Assembly: GCF_001816165.1 (NCBI RefSeq)
Contig: NZ_MDZC01000046.1
Span: forward strand, 186,001-250,000
Source of the DNA: Hymenobacter glacialis
GTDB lineage: Bacteria; Bacteroidota; Bacteroidia; Cytophagales; Hymenobacteraceae
Reading direction: 5' to 3'
Length of the DNA: 64,000 nt
Position numbers and translations under genes: made by a program. The stretch's first letter is position 1. Each line of letters starts with the position of its first letter. Shown piece by piece: positions 35,329 to 43,781 of this stretch. A model generated the notes under the pieces. It saw only the letters and a program-made list of their open reading frames with translations. It was not told where the DNA came from and made no database searches.

Positions 35329-36720
35329 ATGAAAAACAACCGTTTACTCTTTATTCTGCTGGGCATTCTGCTGGTGTCAGTTGTGGGTTATATCCTGGCC
35401 AAAAAACAGGGTTGGATTGGCAAGCCCGCCGGCGTGGAAGTGTTGGTGGCCCAGGCCGGCCCTGCCAATATTGTAGAGAAAGTAAGTGCCTCGGGCAAGG
35501 TGCAGCCCGAGAACGAAGTGAAAATATCGCCCGACGTTTCGGGCGAAATCATTGAGTTGTATGTACAGGAGGGCGACTCCGTGCGCAAGGGGCAGCTGTT
35601 GCTGCGCATTCGCCCCGACAACTACCAGGCGCAGGTGGCCGTGCAAAGTGCTCAGGTGGGCACCCAACGCGCCAACGTGGGCCAGGCCCAGGCCCGTCTG
35701 CAGCAGCTACTGGCCAGCGCCAAGCAAACCGAGCTTACCTACCGCCGCAATGCTTCCCTCTATAAGCAGAAGGTGATTTCGCAGGCCGATTACGAAGCCA
35801 GCCAGGCTGCCTACAATGCCTCGCAGGAGGAAATAAACAGCGCCCGGCAGTCCATTCGGGCTTCGCAGAGTACCGTGAATGCCGCCTCGGCCTCGCTGGA
35901 AGAAGCCCGTAAAAACCTTAATAAAACGACTATTTACTCCCCCGTGAGCGGTACTGTGAGCAAGCTCAACGTGAAAAAAGGCGAGCGGGTAGTGGGGACC
36001 ACCCAAATGGCCGGCACCGAAATCATGCGCATTGCCAACCTCAACAACATGGAGGTGCGCGTAAACGTGAACGAGAACGACGTGAACAACGTGAACATCG
36101 GCGATTCGGTGATGGTGGAGGTAGATGCCTACGCCAGCAAGGACCAAAAATTCCGCGGCCTGGTAACCAACATCGCCAACACGGCCAAAGACGCGCTGAC
36201 GGCCGAAGCCGTAACCGAGTTTGAGGTGCGCATTCACCTGCTGCCCGAAAGCTACCGCCACCTGCAGCGCACCGTGGCCGGCAAGACCATTATGCCGTTT
36301 CGGCCAGGCATGACGGCTTCGGTTGACATCATTACCGACCGCAAGTCCGGTGCCCTGAGCGTGCCCCTGGCAGCCGTCACCACCCGCTCGGACTCGGCCA
36401 GCATCAAGGACCGCAAAGACCGGGACAATGCCAAGGGGGGCGCTGTTAGTGCCAACGCTTCAGCCGGCCCCAAGCCCGAGATTCAGGAGGTGGTGTTCAT
36501 CATAAAAGACGGCAAAGCGGTCATGACGCCGGTGAAAACGGGCATCAGCGACTTCCAGAATATTGAAGTGCTGAGCGGCGTGCCCGCCGGTGCCCAAGTG
36601 GTGAGCGGACCGTTCCGGGCGGTGGCCAAAACCCTGAAAGACGGGTCTCTGGTAGACATCAAGGACGAGAAAACCCTCAACAAGGAGGCCCTTAAAGAAG
36701 AGGGCGGCGAAGACAAGTAA
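35329..36720 (+). CDS. periplasmic adaptor (HlyD/MacA-like) of a tripartite efflux system
   Basis: 463 residues. A membrane anchor covers residues 5-23 (LLFILLGILLVSVVGYILA). The biotinyl-lipoyl half motif KISPDVSGEIIELYVQEGDS is near residue 65. A long helical hairpin (about 100-195) contains the RLQQLLASAKQTELTYRRNA region. The second lipoyl half is NLNKTTIYSPVSGTVSKLNV. The beta-barrel domain is MRVNVN-like, near residue 242. MacA-type adaptors pair with MacB-like ABC pumps, but no pump gene follows here; after a terminator comes gpsA. Confidence 0.92.
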   Translation: MKNNRLLFILLGILLVSVVGYILAKKQGWIGKPAGVEVLVAQAGPANIVEKVSASGKVQPENEVKISPDVSGEIIELYVQEGDSVRKGQLLLRIRPDNYQAQVAVQSAQVGTQRANVGQAQARLQQLLASAKQTELTYRRNASLYKQKVISQADYEASQAAYNASQEEINSARQSIRASQSTVNAASASLEEARKNLNKTTIYSPVSGTVSKLNVKKGERVVGTTQMAGTEIMRIANLNNMEVRVNVNENDVNNVNIGDSVMVEVDAYASKDQKFRGLVTNIANTAKDALTAEAVTEFEVRIHLLPESYRHLQRTVAGKTIMPFRPGMTASVDIITDRKSGALSVPLAAVTTRSDSASIKDRKDRDNAKGGAVSANASAGPKPEIQEVVFIIKDGKAVMTPVKTGISDFQNIEVLSGVPAGAQVVSGPFRAVAKTLKDGSLVDIKDEKTLNKEALKEEGGEDK

Positions 36721-36760
36721 ACCGCCACCTGTACCGATAATCACAATTTCAGGCCGTGCC

Positions 36761-36794
36761 AAAATCCCTCTCCTTAGAAAAGGAGAGGGATTTT
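36761..36794 (+). terminator. intrinsic terminator after the adaptor gene
   Basis: AAAATCCCTCTCC and GGAGAGGGATTTT form a 13-base perfect stem around TTAGAAAA. It cleanly separates the adaptor gene from gpsA. Confidence 0.85.
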
Positions 36795-36831
36795 ACGTTC
36801 TTGCGGCTCTTTACTCACCAGCTCTGTACTC

Positions 36832-37821
36832 TTGGAAAAAATAGCCATGCTCGGCGGAGGCTCCTGGGCCACCGCTCTCACCAAAATTCTCAGCGAAAAC
36901 GGTTCCCGCGTGGACTGGTGGCTGCGCTCGAAAGACGACGTGCAGCACCTGCTGCGCACCCGCCACAACCGCCGCTACCTCCCGGCCGTGCAGTTCGACC
37001 TGAACCGCGTGTACCCCAGCACCGACCTGGAAGATGCCATTGAGGACGCCGACTGGCTGGTGCTGGCCGTGCCCGCCGCTTTCGTGCAGCCGGTGCTCGA
37101 CAAGCTGGGGCGCGACGCTCTCAAGCACAAGCGGGTGGTATCGGCCATTAAGGGCATGATTCCGGGCAAAAACCAGCTGGTTACGGATTACGTGGCCGAG
37201 CGGTTTAAGCTGAGTCGGCACCAGTTGGGCGTCATTGCCGGGCCGTGCCACGCCGAGGAAGTGGCCCTCGAAAAACAGAGCTACCTCACCATCGGCTCGC
37301 CCGATGCCGAGCTGGCGGAGGAGTTTTGCGAGCTGATGCGCAACCGCTACGTGCGGGCCCATCCTGCCACCGACTTAGATGGCATTGAGTACTGCGCGGT
37401 GATGAAAAACATCATTGCCCTGACCGGCGGCATTGCGCACGGCGTGGGCTACGGCGACAATTTCCTGGCCGTGCTGGTGAGCAATGCGGTGCAGGAAATC
37501 CGACGCTTTCTGCAGGTCATCAGCCCACAGCCGCGCGACTTGTCGGCCTCTGCTTACCTCGGCGATTTGCTGGTTACAGCGTACTCGCAGTTCTCCCGCA
37601 ACCGCACCTTCGGGGGCATGGTGGGCCGGGGCTACACCGTGAAATCCGCCCAGCTGGAAATGAACATGGTGGCCGAGGGCTACTACGCGGTCAAGTCCAT
37701 TCACGAGCTCAACAAAAAGATGAAGGTGAATATGCCTATAACCGAAGCAGCCTACAACATCCTTTACGAGCGGATTTCGCCGGCCGTGGAGATGGAGCTA
37801 CTGAAAGAAAAGCTGCGCTAA
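36832..37821 (+). CDS. gpsA: NAD(P)H-dependent glycerol-3-phosphate dehydrogenase
   Basis: 329 residues from a TTG at 36832. The first ATG (36847) would remove the first beta strand EKIAM that is needed for the Rossmann fold, so the TTG is preferred. The enzyme makes sn-glycerol-3-phosphate from dihydroxyacetone phosphate for phospholipids. The cofactor loop is GGGSWATALTKIL (residues 8-20). IKGMIPGKNQLVTDY, IAGPCHAEEVALEKQSYLTI and the active-site region VMKNIIALTGGIAHGVGYGD with its lysine are all present. Length is normal for the family. Confidence 0.95.
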   Translation: MEKIAMLGGGSWATALTKILSENGSRVDWWLRSKDDVQHLLRTRHNRRYLPAVQFDLNRVYPSTDLEDAIEDADWLVLAVPAAFVQPVLDKLGRDALKHKRVVSAIKGMIPGKNQLVTDYVAERFKLSRHQLGVIAGPCHAEEVALEKQSYLTIGSPDAELAEEFCELMRNRYVRAHPATDLDGIEYCAVMKNIIALTGGIAHGVGYGDNFLAVLVSNAVQEIRRFLQVISPQPRDLSASAYLGDLLVTAYSQFSRNRTFGGMVGRGYTVKSAQLEMNMVAEGYYAVKSIHELNKKMKVNMPITEAAYNILYERISPAVEMELLKEKLR

Positions 37822-37860
37822 AAAAGCAGGTCTGGCCGCAACCTCAAGCAATACTCCTCA

Positions 37861-38289
37861 ATGAACTGGCTCCCGCTTGCTTTACTTACGGCCCTGTGCT
37901 TGGCACTCTACAACTTCTTTATCAAGCTGGCAGCTGGCCACATTCCGGCGGCGGTGGGAGCGGTGGTACTGCAGCTGGTGGCGGCTGGCCTCGGGGCTGG
38001 GTGGCTGCTGTACCTCAAGCTACAAGGCCAGCCGCTTAGCATCACTTCCAGGGGGGTGGGCCTGGCCGCATTGGCCGGTGTGGGCGTGGGGCTGGCCGAA
38101 ATCCTCACGTTTGTGGTGTTTCAGCGCGGCGTAAATTCCTCCGTGGGTACCCCGGTTATTGTGGGCGGATCGGTGCTTCTGACGGCCGTGCTGGGGCTGG
38201 TGGTATTGCGCGAGGCCCTGACGGTACCGCAGGCCGGTGGCCTGCTTTTGATTGTAGCTGGTATCGCCTTGCTGGCGCGGGGGCACTAA
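37861..38289 (+). CDS. EamA-type half-size transporter
   Basis: 142 residues with about five membrane segments, half the size of ordinary EamA/DMT exporters. LYNFFIKLAAGHIPAAVGAV at residues 17-36 and GGSVLLTAVLGLVVLREALT near the C-terminus match the EamA repeat. Such half proteins usually dimerise. Substrate is unknown. It follows gpsA by 39 bases and could be co-transcribed with it. Confidence 0.85.
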   Translation: MNWLPLALLTALCLALYNFFIKLAAGHIPAAVGAVVLQLVAAGLGAGWLLYLKLQGQPLSITSRGVGLAALAGVGVGLAEILTFVVFQRGVNSSVGTPVIVGGSVLLTAVLGLVVLREALTVPQAGGLLLIVAGIALLARGH

Positions 38290-38296
38290 ATAGACA

Positions 38297-38329
38297 GAAC
38301 CTGTCATGCCGAGGGCCGCGAAGCATTAC
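38297..38329. repeat. degenerate dispersed repeat, copy B
   Basis: AGAACCTGTCATGCCGAGGG then CCGCGAAGCATTA, a copy of the same intergenic repeat as at 18917. It lies directly after the EamA gene. Confidence 0.6.
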
Positions 38330-38335
38330 AGCTTC

Positions 38336-40111
38336 TTAATGAAACCAGGGTTTGATGTTGAGCGGTAAGTTTGGGGGTACCTGGTAGATTTCCACCTCTT
38401 GATTCTGGAAGGCAGGCGGAAAGCCAAACAGTGGCTGGAAGTAACCCCGCTTGTTGGGAAATGCCACTACGTAGCGGTAGCGGGTTGCGCCGCGCTGTTT
38501 GCTGTCGATTTGCCACTGGCGTTCGGGCATTTCCGAGTGGGCATAAAACCGAAAAAACAGGTTGTGAGTAGGTTCCGGAATTAAGACCGGGCCCGAGGGC
38601 TGGCCAGCCAGCCACTGCAGGCCAGCGTGGTAGGCACCATTGCTGGCGCGTGCTACGGGATTTACGCGCACTACCGAATACGTTTCGTAGGCCACAAATA
38701 CGGTGATGGCTAAGGCCAGAAGGGGCCGGAGCCGTCGGCGTGTTGCCTCGGCACTGTGGGTAAGCAGCCAGTCCAGCACCAGGCCCACCAGGATAAAGAA
38801 GAAAAACCCTTTGTAGAGCAGCACCCGCTCGGGCGGAAAAACGCGTTGCACTACAATGAGGGCGTAAGGGAAGCCCATGAACCAGAGCGCCGGCATGCCC
38901 AACTGCCACAGGCGACGTTCCACCGCCACGGGCAGCCGGTGCTTACCCGACAGGTACCAAAGCCTACCCACCAGCGCCAAAACCGGGATGGTAACTAACA
39001 ATGGCCCCAACGTGCGCTGGCCTGCCAGGAAGCCCTCGTTGTGCCAGATGTATTCCGCGATGCCCGCCCAGAACCTGGCTGGCGTGAGGGACGCCACATA
39101 GCCATTGCCAAGCAAATGACCGGGCCCGGATACAAACAGGAGCGGTGCATAGAGTGCCACCGTGCCGGCCCCAATAACGACCCCCACCAGCACCGCCAGA
39201 CCCAATTTTGGCCAGTCCCGGCGACGAATAATGAGTATGCCCAACCATGAAAACGCCGTTGCCAACACGTACACAAATGGCGGAACTGTATAGCAACCCA
39301 GAACACCGGCGACGGCCAGCGCCGCCCAGGCCGCCCGGTGGCTTCCCGTCTTCGCGGCCAGCGCAAGCGTGCTAAAAAACACCATCCCCGCAAAGCCAAT
39401 CATCAACCAATAGCCCCGTCCCACGCCTGCATGGTAGAGGCTGAGCTGCAGGCAGCTAAACAATGCCGTGGCCGCCAAAGCTGCCCGGAAGCCCGCCAAC
39501 CGAACCAGCCCGGCAAATAGAAACACCGTAACGCCCGTGCAGGTAAGCAGCACCGGCACCCGCATGGTCCACCAAAACTGCGGGCTGAGCTGGTAAAACA
39601 ACACGCTGATGGCATTTGACAGGACGTGGTTGTTGGGAATTGGGTAATAGGCCGCTGTAGCCAGTAGCCCCTTGCTCACAAACACTTCGTACGACACGGC
39701 ATCGTCGTATTCGGGATTATCGAAGCTGAAAAACACCCGCACCATTGTCAGCACTCCCAAAACCAGTCCCGCCCACAGGCGTTGCCTTCGGGTTAGGCTG
39801 ATTAAGCTGTCAGTCAGCTGTTGCCAGAGCGTTTTGATTTCAGCCCCCAGCAACCGGAATTCGTGGCGGCTCCTGCTCGACGCAATGGCTAGGCCGAACA
39901 CCAGGGAGAAAAGCAAGCCCGCGCCGGTCAGCACCTGTTGGACCTGCCTGAATTCAGCCGCTGAAAACTCCCTGATAGCTTCGTTGTAAAAAGGAAAGAT
40001 TAGGTCCAGCGCCTGCACTTCGGCGTAGCTGGCCCGGCCCAGCACCAGGCCCGCGTAGCCGGTGCACAGTGCAAGCAAGCCAATCCCCAAAACCAGTAAA
40101 AACCTTATCAC
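38336..40111 (-). CDS. multi-pass membrane protein, probable GT-C type glycosyltransferase
   Basis: 591 residues from a GTG at 40111, with roughly eleven hydrophobic helices. NPEYDDAVSYEVFVSKGLLA near residue 132 has the acidic pair typical of the first luminal loop of GT-C/PMT-like transferases, and IPNNHVLSNAISVLFYQLSP follows as in that group. The C-terminal 100 residues form a soluble domain (YAHSEMPERQWQIDSKQRGA). It may transfer a sugar from a polyprenyl donor to lipid or protein. The assignment rests on topology and the acidic motif only. Confidence 0.75.
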   Translation of the reverse strand: MIRFLLVLGIGLLALCTGYAGLVLGRASYAEVQALDLIFPFYNEAIREFSAAEFRQVQQVLTGAGLLFSLVFGLAIASSRSRHEFRLLGAEIKTLWQQLTDSLISLTRRQRLWAGLVLGVLTMVRVFFSFDNPEYDDAVSYEVFVSKGLLATAAYYPIPNNHVLSNAISVLFYQLSPQFWWTMRVPVLLTCTGVTVFLFAGLVRLAGFRAALAATALFSCLQLSLYHAGVGRGYWLMIGFAGMVFFSTLALAAKTGSHRAAWAALAVAGVLGCYTVPPFVYVLATAFSWLGILIIRRRDWPKLGLAVLVGVVIGAGTVALYAPLLFVSGPGHLLGNGYVASLTPARFWAGIAEYIWHNEGFLAGQRTLGPLLVTIPVLALVGRLWYLSGKHRLPVAVERRLWQLGMPALWFMGFPYALIVVQRVFPPERVLLYKGFFFFILVGLVLDWLLTHSAEATRRRLRPLLALAITVFVAYETYSVVRVNPVARASNGAYHAGLQWLAGQPSGPVLIPEPTHNLFFRFYAHSEMPERQWQIDSKQRGATRYRYVVAFPNKRGYFQPLFGFPPAFQNQEVEIYQVPPNLPLNIKPWFH

Positions 40112-40147
40112 TGAATCAATTTTGATGTTGTGCCACTGCGCACTGAT

Positions 40148-40729
40148 TTAGCTGTGGGTGGGCAAGGCGCCTAGCTTTTGCAACTCCTCCCACACCCGGT
40201 GCGTGGGCAGGCCCATCACCGTAAAATAGGACCCTTCGAGCCGGCTGATGCCCACCATGCCCAGCCAGTCCTGCGCGCCGTATGCGCCGGCTTTGTCGTA
40301 GGGCCGGGCGGTGGCAATGTAATGACTTATCTCGTCCGGGCTAAGGGCGCGAAAATGAACAGTTGTTTGGTCGGAGAATACCACCTGGCGTCCATCGCCG
40401 CAGCGTAGGCACACGGCCGTAAACACATCGTGGGCCCGGCCCTGTAGCCGCGTCAGCATGGCGGTGGCCTCGGCTACGTCGGCGGGTTTGTTCAGCACGT
40501 CGTCGCCAAGGCACACAATGGTATCGGCAGTGAGCACCACTTCATCGGCGGCCAAGCCGGGAATGTAGGCGGCGGCTTTGTGAGCAGCCAGGTATTCGGC
40601 AACTTCAGCGCGTCGCAGGTGGTCTGGAAAGTCTTCTTCCACCTCCAGCAGGCGGATTTCGTAGGTCAGGCCCAGGTCGGTGAGCAGCTGGCGCCGACGA
40701 GGAGAGTTGGAGGCAAGTACTAGTTTCAC
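40148..40729 (-). CDS. maf: Maf-like nucleoside triphosphate pyrophosphatase
   Basis: 193 residues from a GTG at 40729. LASNSPRRRQLLTDLGLTYE at residues 4-23 is the Maf signature, with S-x-R-R. VVLTADTIVCLGDDVLNKP follows near residue 65, and GAYGAQDWLGMVGISRLEGS near residue 147. The family hydrolyses dTTP, UTP or modified nucleotides as house-cleaning enzymes. Its start overlaps the stop of the DUF1015 gene in a GTGA tetramer, so translation is probably coupled. Confidence 0.94.
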   Translation of the reverse strand: MKLVLASNSPRRRQLLTDLGLTYEIRLLEVEEDFPDHLRRAEVAEYLAAHKAAAYIPGLAADEVVLTADTIVCLGDDVLNKPADVAEATAMLTRLQGRAHDVFTAVCLRCGDGRQVVFSDQTTVHFRALSPDEISHYIATARPYDKAGAYGAQDWLGMVGISRLEGSYFTVMGLPTHRVWEELQKLGALPTHS

Positions 40730-42045
40730 GCAGTAGGGGCTTGAAATATCCTGGCAAACAGGTTGCCCGTTTCCTCATCGGCAATGCTGCTGAACAGAAA
40801 GCCGCCGATGGTTTTGGGGTAAAAGAAGGTTGATTTAGGCGGCATTACGGCGCCCGAATGACACACGGCTTCTACTTCGCCCATGGTAACCTCGTTCACG
40901 ATGAGCGCAGCCCGGGCTTCGCCGCGGTCCACGCGCTGCAGGCATTCGGTGAAGTTGCGCACGTAAGCCACGCCGGGCCAGGTCCGCTGGTTGTCGGGGC
41001 CCACAATCCCCAGCACTTTCTCGATGATGAAGAAGTGGAGCACGGTCAAATCCAGGTTTTTCACTTCCTCGGTGGTGTCCCAGTCAAGCAGCGCATGCGC
41101 CTCGGGCTTCAGACGCAGCTTGTAAGCCTGTCCGTCCAGGTAGAGGCCTAACGCCCAGCGCTTGCCTGCGATTATCTCAGGCAGGTCGTTGGCGTTTTCT
41201 TTGGGCAACACGGTGAAATATTCTTCGAGGCGCTCCAGCATTTCCTTACCCGTCAAGCCGGGTATGTCCAGCAGCAGGCGGTGCGTGGCCAGAATGCGCA
41301 GGTCGTCGGCCGCCGCATTGGTCAGGTACATCAGGTGGTAGTTCCAGGGTTCGTGGCCGGTGGTGTTGCCGGTTGCGGCGCGGGCATGCCGGTACGCCAG
41401 GGAGCCTTCGTAGCGGTGGTGGCCATCGGCCAGAATAACCTGCCGGGCTGCCAGAACCTCCTGGAACCGCCGGATAACGGCCGCGTCCTGAATAACGGCC
41501 AACACGTCGCGGGCGCCCTGGTAGTCCTCCTCGGTCTCGTAGAGCGGCGAACGCATGGCCTCGTCCAGGTAGGTTTCCAATTCAAAATCCTCGTCGCGGT
41601 ACAGCCCATGCGTGGCACTGGTTTGCAGTTGGGTGCGGGCCAGTAGCTCCGCCCGGTCGTTTACCGAGGCCGGCAGGGTGTTTTCGTGCCTGAGCACCAC
41701 GTCTTCGGCCCAGTCGTAGGCCCGGATGTGGCACATGAACCCCTTGCGACAATATTCGCGGCTGCTGCCGGGCAGCCGGAAGTACTGATAGTAGGCATAG
41801 ATGCCGGGCAGCTGGTCTTGCCGCAGTATGCCGGTGGCTTGCCATTCCTGCAGCCGGGTCACAGCGGCCGCAGCCGGGTCCTGGGCCTGCGGCACCGAGA
41901 GGTGAATGGAGTTCAGTGGGTTGCGATAAAGAGCTTCGCGCTGCTTAGCCGATACTACGTCGAACAACGGTGAAACGTATTGGTCAATATCGGCGCTGAG
42001 CGTGGGGTTGTAGCGCCAGCCGCGCAGGGGTTGAATTTCGGCCAC
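40726..42045 (-). CDS. DUF1015-family protein
   Basis: 439 residues from a GTG at 42045, which gives the family-like N-terminus (V/M)AEIQPLRGWRYN; a GTG at 42078 is also in frame. Signatures include YVSPLFDVVSAKQREALYRN and the histidine-rich LADGHHRYEGSLAYRHARAA near residue 215. DUF1015 proteins are widespread and their biochemical role is not settled; the HHRYE motif suggests a catalytic or metal site. The gene overlaps maf by 4 bases. Confidence 0.92.
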   Translation of the reverse strand: MAEIQPLRGWRYNPTLSADIDQYVSPLFDVVSAKQREALYRNPLNSIHLSVPQAQDPAAAAVTRLQEWQATGILRQDQLPGIYAYYQYFRLPGSSREYCRKGFMCHIRAYDWAEDVVLRHENTLPASVNDRAELLARTQLQTSATHGLYRDEDFELETYLDEAMRSPLYETEEDYQGARDVLAVIQDAAVIRRFQEVLAARQVILADGHHRYEGSLAYRHARAATGNTTGHEPWNYHLMYLTNAAADDLRILATHRLLLDIPGLTGKEMLERLEEYFTVLPKENANDLPEIIAGKRWALGLYLDGQAYKLRLKPEAHALLDWDTTEEVKNLDLTVLHFFIIEKVLGIVGPDNQRTWPGVAYVRNFTECLQRVDRGEARAALIVNEVTMGEVEAVCHSGAVMPPKSTFFYPKTIGGFLFSSIADEETGNLFARIFQAPTA

Positions 42046-42111
42046 AGGGTGGGAGGGGTAATGTCGGGAATAAAGCACGGCAGGAGCAGGGGCGAAGCCT
42101 CCGCGCTGCCT

Positions 42112-42762
42112 CTAAGGAGCCAGCCGGGTGCGGCGCCACGCCGTACCGTCCAGGTCGTAGGCTATCCGGTCGTGCAGGCGGCTGGGGCGTCCCTGCCAGA
42201 ACTCCAGGCGGTGGGGCCGCAATATGTACCCACCCCAGTGCGGGGGACGGGGCAGCGGGTCCTGCGCCCCAAATTCGCTGGCCATGGCCGTTTCACGGGC
42301 TTCCAGTTCCTCCCGGCTGCCAATGACCTGGCTTTGAGGGGAGGCCCAGGCGCCCAGCTGGCTGCTGCGGGGGCGGCTTTGGAAGTACTCGGTCGATAGG
42401 GACTCCGGTGCCTTTTCTACGTGGCCTTCTATCCGCACTTGTCGTTCCAGTCCGGGCCAGAAGAAATTCATTGCCGCCAGTGGGTGCGCGCCCAGTTCCT
42501 GGCCTTTGCGCGAGTCGTAGTTGGTGTAGAACAGAAAAGCAGCTTCATTAGGCAACCCCTTCAGCAGCACCACTCGCGACGAAGGCTGGCCGGTGGCTGA
42601 TACCGTGCTTAGGGTGAGCGCCGTGGGCTCATCGAGTTGAGCGGCAATGGCTTCATCCATCCACACGCGGAACTGCTGCACGGCGTCAGGCAGCACATCG
42701 GCTTCGGATAGGGTGCGCTGCGCGTAGGTTTTGCGCAGGTCGGCTAGGTGCGGGTCGGTCAT
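42112..42762 (-). CDS. pdxH: pyridoxamine 5'-phosphate oxidase
   Basis: 216 residues from the ATG at 42762 (DPHLADLRKTYAQRTLSEAD). It oxidises PNP or PMP to pyridoxal phosphate with FMN. RVVLLKGLPNEAAFLFYTNY near residue 66 is the FMN-binding strand. FFWPGLERQVRIEGHVEK follows, and WGGYILRPHRLEFWQGRPSR then LHDRI at the C-terminus is the PdxH signature. Length is normal. Confidence 0.95.
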   Translation of the reverse strand: MTDPHLADLRKTYAQRTLSEADVLPDAVQQFRVWMDEAIAAQLDEPTALTLSTVSATGQPSSRVVLLKGLPNEAAFLFYTNYDSRKGQELGAHPLAAMNFFWPGLERQVRIEGHVEKAPESLSTEYFQSRPRSSQLGAWASPQSQVIGSREELEARETAMASEFGAQDPLPRPPHWGGYILRPHRLEFWQGRPSRLHDRIAYDLDGTAWRRTRLAP

Positions 42763-43123
42763 TATGGGGAGGTCAGGCAGTGCAACAACGTGTGCCAAGC
42801 AGGCCGTTAATCGATATTCAGGAAACGGTACATAGCGGCAGTAGCCGTCACTGAGTAGAATCTTTTTGAAAGTCCATTATTCTAATCCAACCAAGGCAAT
42901 TTCAACCCTTGAAATGGTGAAATTGCTGGTTTTCGGCCGCAAGTTACTACCTTATGTCAGGGCTAATGTGAGGGGCCGTTTTCGGCTTATAGGCGCACAA
43001 TTCGTATACCAGTAGCCGTACAAAGGTTGAGGAGCTGTCAATTTTGCTATGCTACCTACCCACCAATGTGCCATTGACTGACAACCAGCAACAATTGACT
43101 TCATATTTATTCGGTTCACTCTT
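42763..43123. other. intergenic region between divergent pdxH and yqgE-like genes
   Basis: 361 bases between divergently transcribed genes, with no convincing coding frame. It must hold both promoters. A TTGACTTCATATTTATTCGG stretch (43096-43115) just upstream of the yqgE-like ATG is the best candidate for the rightward one, but its spacing is not canonical. Confidence 0.4.
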
Positions 43124-43681
43124 ATGCGGCCAGGTACCCTGCTTATCTCGCGGCCCTTTCTGGGCGACCCCAATTTCGAGCGTAGCGTGGTGCTGCTGTG
43201 CCGCGACGAGCCCGAAGACGGCACCTTTGGATTAGTTCTGAACCGGCTGACCTCGCTCACGCTGGGCGATGTTCTGGAACTGCCGCCCGAAACCGGCACC
43301 ACAGTTACCAGCCTGCCCCTTTACGTGGGAGGCCCCGTGGAGCCCGATACCCTGCATTACCTGCACCGCCGCGCCGACCTCCCCGGTGCTGCCCACCTGG
43401 GCCAGGATGTATACTGGGGCGGTGACTTTATCCTACTGCTCGGTCTCATCGGCACCGGCGATGTGGCGGCCGATGAAGTGAGGCTATTTGCGGGCTATTC
43501 GGGCTGGGGCGTAGGGCAATTGGCGGGCGAAATGGAAGGTCAGAGTTGGATACGTCACCCCGCAAGCGCTGGGAAAGTGTTTACTTTGGCATCTGATGCC
43601 TTTTGGCGGGACATCTTACGCGAGAAAGGCGGCCGGTATAAAGTTCTGGCCAACTACCCCATCGACCCCCGCCTCAATTAG
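43124..43681 (+). CDS. YqgE/AlgH family protein
   Basis: 185 residues. The N-terminal GTLLISRPFLGDPNFERSVV, then FGLVLNRL and YVGGPVEPDTLHYLHRRADL, match the YqgE/AlgH (DUF179) family. RLFAGYSGWGVGQLAGEM near residue 125 is the other conserved block. Role is unclear in bacteria; in Pseudomonas AlgH has been linked to alginate regulation. The next gene begins 101 bases later. Confidence 0.92.
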   Translation: MRPGTLLISRPFLGDPNFERSVVLLCRDEPEDGTFGLVLNRLTSLTLGDVLELPPETGTTVTSLPLYVGGPVEPDTLHYLHRRADLPGAAHLGQDVYWGGDFILLLGLIGTGDVAADEVRLFAGYSGWGVGQLAGEMEGQSWIRHPASAGKVFTLASDAFWRDILREKGGRYKVLANYPIDPRLN

Positions 43682-43781
43682 CCCCATCGGCACAGGTGCT
43701 GCTATTTTTGTTTGTTATATTCCATTCTTTTTTTGCTCTCTTCTCTGGCCTCCAATTCGAGGCCGGCTTTTACGAATTTTT

